A stretch of 64,000 nucleotides of DNA from Microbacterium maritypicum (GTDB taxonomy: Bacteria > Actinomycetota > Actinomycetes > Actinomycetales > Microbacteriaceae), in NCBI RefSeq assembly GCF_008868125.1, contig NZ_WAAQ01000001.1:1116001-1180000 (forward strand), in the 5' to 3' direction. The notes under the pieces are model-generated. The model ran no database searches, was not told the origin of the DNA, and was given only the letters and a program-made list of their open reading frames with translations. Shown here one piece after another: positions 61,230-64,000 of the stretch (positions are counted from its first letter, which is position 1; each line of letters begins with the position of its first letter). Made by a program: the position numbers and the translations under genes.

Positions 61230-62354
61230 ATGGCGCTGCGTGTTGGCGTGATCGGCGGAGGACAGCTGGCCCGGATGATGATCGCTCCGGCGGTCGAACT
61301 CGGACTCGAACTGCGAGTGCTCGCCGAGGGTGAAGGGATGTCCGCCGGACTCGCGGCCACCGCGGTCGGCGACTACCGGGATCTGGAGACCGTGCGCGCC
61401 TTCGCGGCCGACGTCGATGTCGTGACCTTCGACCACGAGCACGTGCCGCAGGACGTTCTCCGTCAGCTCGTCGCAGACGGCGTCGTCGTGCACCCGGGGC
61501 CGGACGCCCTCCAGTACGCGCAGGACAAGCTCGTGATGCGCGCGCGTCTCGCGGAACTCGGAGTGCCCCAGCCCGACTGGGCGGCTGTGCGCACCACGAC
61601 CGAGCTGCAGGCGTTCCTCGACGAGCACGCAGGAGCAGGAGTGGTGAAGACTCCGCGCGGAGGCTACGACGGCAAGGGCGTGCGCGTGGTCCGTGCAGCA
61701 CAGGACGCGCAGGACTGGCTGGAAGCGCTCGCCGAGGGGGAGGCGCTTCTCGTCGAGGAGCTCGTCCCGTTCGTGCGCGAGCTCGCGCAGCAGGTCGCCC
61801 GTCGAGCGGGCGGTGAGATCGTCGCCTATCCCGTGGTGGAGACCGTTCAGCGTGACGGCGTGTGCGCCGAGGTCATCGCACCGGCCCCCGCCGCCGCCGA
61901 GCGCCTGACCGAGGTCGCGGAGGCGATCGGCCGCACCATCGCCGAAGGGCTCGGCGTGACCGGGATGCTCGCGGTCGAGCTGTTCGAGACCGACGACGAG
62001 CGCATCCTCGTGAACGAGCTTGCCATGCGGCCGCACAACAGCGGGCACTGGAGCCAGGACGGCGCCGTCACCGGCCAGTTCGAACAGCACCTGCGTGCCG
62101 TCGCCGATCTTCCTCTCGGGAGCACCGCGCCGCGAGCCGCGTGGTCCGTGATGGTCAACATCCTCGGCGGACCCGTCGAGGGGACGCTCGACGAGCGTTT
62201 CGGCGCGGCGATGGCCGAGCACCCGCAGGCGAAGATCCACACCTACGGGAAGGCGCCGAGACCGGGCCGCAAGGTCGGACATGTGAATGTCGCCGACGAC
62301 GACCTCGACGACGCGGTCTACGTCGCCAGGGCCGTCGCCGCACACTTCGACTGA
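61230..62354 (+). CDS. purK: N5-carboxyaminoimidazole ribonucleotide synthase PurK
   Basis: ATP-grasp enzyme that makes N5-CAIR from AIR, bicarbonate and ATP in purine synthesis. The 374-residue protein shows [12 protein letters not shown], the glycine-rich loop [21 protein letters not shown], and the ATP-grasp metal region [17 protein letters not shown] 61230 has GGAGGC upstream. PurE, the next enzyme of the pathway, is encoded 92 bp downstream. Confidence 0.97.
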   Translation: MALRVGVIGGGQLARMMIAPAVELGLELRVLAEGEGMSAGLAATAVGDYRDLETVRAFAADVDVVTFDHEHVPQDVLRQLVADGVVVHPGPDALQYAQDKLVMRARLAELGVPQPDWAAVRTTTELQAFLDEHAGAGVVKTPRGGYDGKGVRVVRAAQDAQDWLEALAEGEALLVEELVPFVRELAQQVARRAGGEIVAYPVVETVQRDGVCAEVIAPAPAAAERLTEVAEAIGRTIAEGLGVTGMLAVELFETDDERILVNELAMRPHNSGHWSQDGAVTGQFEQHLRAVADLPLGSTAPRAAWSVMVNILGGPVEGTLDERFGAAMAEHPQAKIHTYGKAPRPGRKVGHVNVADDDLDDAVYVARAVAAHFD

Positions 62355-62434
62355 TCCGCAGCCCGCATCGCCTCTTCGCCGACACATGCGGGGCAAGAGG
62401 CGTGCCGTTCGGGGAATCTCACAGCGGCAGACCG

Positions 62435-62440
62435 TACCCT
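62435..62440 (+). promoter_or_regulatory. -10 box of purE
   Basis: TACCCT, then GATCTG and the GTG at 62447; no ribosome-binding site. Confidence 0.5.
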
Positions 62441-62446
62441 GATCTG

Positions 62447-62962
62447 GTGACCGAGCCACTGCACTCTTCCGCCGAGCCTCTGGTCGGCGTCGTGATGGGA
62501 TCCGACTCCGACTGGCGTGTGATGAGCGACGCGTCCCAGGCGCTCACGGACTTCGGCATCCCGCACGAGGTCGAGGTGGTATCCGCACACCGCACCCCGG
62601 ACAAGCTCATGTCGTATGCGCGAGAAGCGCGCTCGCGCGGCATCCGCGTCATCATCGCCGGCGCCGGGGGAGCAGCCCACCTTCCGGGAATGCTCGCCTC
62701 GATGACTCCGCTCCCCGTGGTGGGTGTCCCTGTGCCTCTCGCGTATCTCGACGGCATGGACTCCCTGCTGTCCATCGTGCAGATGCCCGCCGGCATCCCG
62801 GTCGCGACGGTCTCCATCGGCGGCGCTCGCAATGCGGGTCTGCTCGCCGCACGGATCCTCGGAACGGCCGACACCGCTCTCGCTGACCGCGTCGAGGAGT
62901 ACGCGCGCGATCTCGAGGCGCAGGTCGAGGAGAAGAACGAACGGCTGAAGGCCTCCCTGTGA
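62447..62962 (+). CDS. purE: N5-carboxyaminoimidazole ribonucleotide mutase PurE
   Basis: Rearranges N5-CAIR to CAIR. A 171-residue class I Pur[19 protein letters not shown] (with the catalytic His), [12 protein letters not shown] and the AILG-type C-terminal helix. GTG 62447 gives the standard length. Its stop overlaps the LCP gene start (GTGA), so the two are translationally coupled. Confidence 0.97.
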   Translation: MTEPLHSSAEPLVGVVMGSDSDWRVMSDASQALTDFGIPHEVEVVSAHRTPDKLMSYAREARSRGIRVIIAGAGGAAHLPGMLASMTPLPVVGVPVPLAYLDGMDSLLSIVQMPAGIPVATVSIGGARNAGLLAARILGTADTALADRVEEYARDLEAQVEEKNERLKASL

Positions 62963-64000
62963 CTCTTGCGCCTCCGCGCGCAACACGGCGCCCGCTGATC
63001 GAGACCCGGCCGCTGCGGCACCCGGACTCCGCCGATTCGGGGATGATGGCCAAACGCGGGTGGTGGCTGGTCGCCGTGAACCTTCTGGTGCCGGGCTCCG
63101 CCCAGGTCCTCGCCGGCAACCGCCGCCTCGGCCGTTTCGGTCTCGGCGCCACACTGGTCTCCTGGGTCCTCGCGATCGTCGCTCTCGGACTCGCGCTCTT
63201 CGCACGCCCTGTCCTGCTGTGGCTCACGATCGGTGGCGGTTTCTTCTCGGCCGCCGTACTGACGATCGTTCAGGTGCTGCTGGTGGGATACGTCGTGCTC
63301 TGGGTGGTGCTCACGTTCGACACTCTGCGCCTGGTGCGTCTCGTGAAGGTGCCAGGAGTCTCCCGACTCGCCATCCCGGTCGTGGCGCTGGTACTGCTGG
63401 GACTCGTCGGCGGCGGGGCGGGATACGCAGCCACCGCCGTCGGATCGGTGCGCAACACCATCGGCTCGATCTTCGGACAGAGCGGTCCCAGTGTGCAGCC
63501 CAGCGACGGCTACTACAACATCCTCCTCCTCGGAGCCGACAGCGGCGACGGCCGCGACTCCATGAGGTTCGACAGCATCTCGGTGGTCTCGGTGAACGCC
63601 GACACCGGTGCCGTGACGATCACCGGCATCCCCCGAGAGCTCCCCAATGCGCCGTTCAGCGACGGCAGCCCGATGCAGGAGCTGTATCCGGAGGGGTTCG
63701 AGGGCCACAGCTCCTCTACCTGCGGCTGGAACGGATGGATGAACCACGTGCGCAACGCCGCCGAGGTCTGCCGGGAAGACGCCGGCGCCGGTCTCTACCC
63801 CGACGCCGTGGCCAACGGGTCGGAACCGGGTATCGAGGCGACGAAGGATGCGGCCGAAGGCGTACTCGGGATCGAGATCCCGTACTACGTGTTCGTCGAC
63901 ATGCACGGCTTCGCTGAGCTCGTCGATGCACTGGGTGGTGTCGAGATCGACGTCACGGAGCGGCTGCCCAAGGGTGGTCCGCCCGAGGGGTGGACGGGCA
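62959..64000 (+). CDS. LytR-CpsA-Psr family protein, truncated by window end
   Basis: At least 347 residues, running off the window. The N-terminal half has about four transmembrane helices (roughly 35-160); the LCP domain begins at [29 protein letters not shown], with ITGIPREL and later [15 protein letters not shown] proteins transfer teichoic acids or other polyprenyl-linked polymers to peptidoglycan. Its start overlaps the purE stop. It fits the CDP-glycerol transferases upstream. The extra N-terminal helices are more than the usual single anchor. Confidence 0.93.
   Translation, partial: MTLAPPRATRRPLIETRPLRHPDSADSGMMAKRGWWLVAVNLLVPGSAQVLAGNRRLGRFGLGATLVSWVLAIVALGLALFARPVLLWLTIGGGFFSAAVLTIVQVLLVGYVVLWVVLTFDTLRLVRLVKVPGVSRLAIPVVALVLLGLVGGGAGYAATAVGSVRNTIGSIFGQSGPSVQPSDGYYNILLLGADSGDGRDSMRFDSISVVSVNADTGAVTITGIPRELPNAPFSDGSPMQELYPEGFEGHSSSTCGWNGWMNHVRNAAEVCREDAGAGLYPDAVANGSEPGIEATKDAAEGVLGIEIPYYVFVDMHGFAELVDALGGVEIDVTERLPKGGPPEGWTG

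Noticed and set aside
1..64000. CRISPR array, prophage or restriction-modification locus
   Set aside because: No regularly spaced repeats, phage structural genes or restriction enzymes were seen; the only accessory-looking stretch is 48965-50516.

Overview
The window is a chromosomal segment of a high-GC actinobacterium, most likely a Microbacterium-like member of the Microbacteriaceae. This rests on strong G/C bias at third codon positions, frequent GTG starts, many -10 boxes (TAnnnT) six bases before a start codon, and gene families typical of Actinobacteria (AdnA/AdnB-like helicase-nucleases, DUF3117, DUF3107, Lon-like PDZ protease, UPF0182, actinobacterial DapC/DapD/DapE). Almost all of it reads as ordinary core genome. 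I annotate about 58 protein genes, one tRNA, one broken recombinase, several terminators and a set of promoter-like sites.

Layout. 0-9 kb: CPBP membrane protease, TypA, a secreted transglycosylase-like protein, a glutaminase-MFS pair, and a divergent XRE-cupin regulator facing AzlCD. 8.4-17.3 kb: ferredoxin-DapC, citrate synthase, DEAD-box helicase with a possible leader peptide, divergent DapD/DapE, a PIG-V-like membrane glycosyltransferase and DUF3117. 17.3-23.3 kb: O-methyltransferase, TatB, and the Mrp/DUF1003/MgtE-N-CBS operon facing a general-stress-like membrane protein. 23.3-28.5 kb: alpha/beta hydrolase, APH-type phosphotransferase, a tiny membrane protein, aminopeptidase P, an EEP-family phosphohydrolase and a PHP phosphoesterase. 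28.5-49 kb: a DNA/RNA metabolism block (RhlE-like helicase, ferritin-like protein, DUF3107, AdnA-AdnB, a kinase-fold protein lacking catalytic residues, NudC, UvrD2-like helicase, an orphan cyclodehydratase-like protein, DUF2342, Lon-like protease, UPF0182). 49-50.5 kb: a lower-GC patch with a methyltransferase and a serine-recombinase relic beside initiator tRNA-fMet. 50.7-64 kb: nitrilase, aminotransferase, HtrA, three CDP-glycerol glycerophosphotransferase-like proteins with a GT2 enzyme (wall or surface polymer synthesis), BirA, a PH-domain protein, PurK-PurE and a truncated LytR-CpsA-Psr gene at the edge.

How the parts work together. DapC, DapD and DapE provide three steps of the succinylase route to diaminopimelate and lysine. 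AdnA-AdnB and UvrD2 handle DNA ends and unwinding. The TagB/TagF-like proteins, GT2 and LCP proteins fit assembly and wall attachment of a glycerol-phosphate-containing polymer. PurK and PurE act consecutively in purine synthesis. The gene order in three blocks resembles Mycobacterium tuberculosis regions around Rv1165-Rv1232c, Rv3211-Rv3193c and Rv3279c-Rv3267 (from memory, not searched).

I found no CRISPR array, prophage or obvious large novel system. The most unusual items are the catalytically gutted kinase-fold protein at 38444-39805, the orphan RiPP cyclodehydratase-like gene at 42306-43172, the possible leader peptide at 13370-13543, and the recombinase relic at tRNA-fMet.
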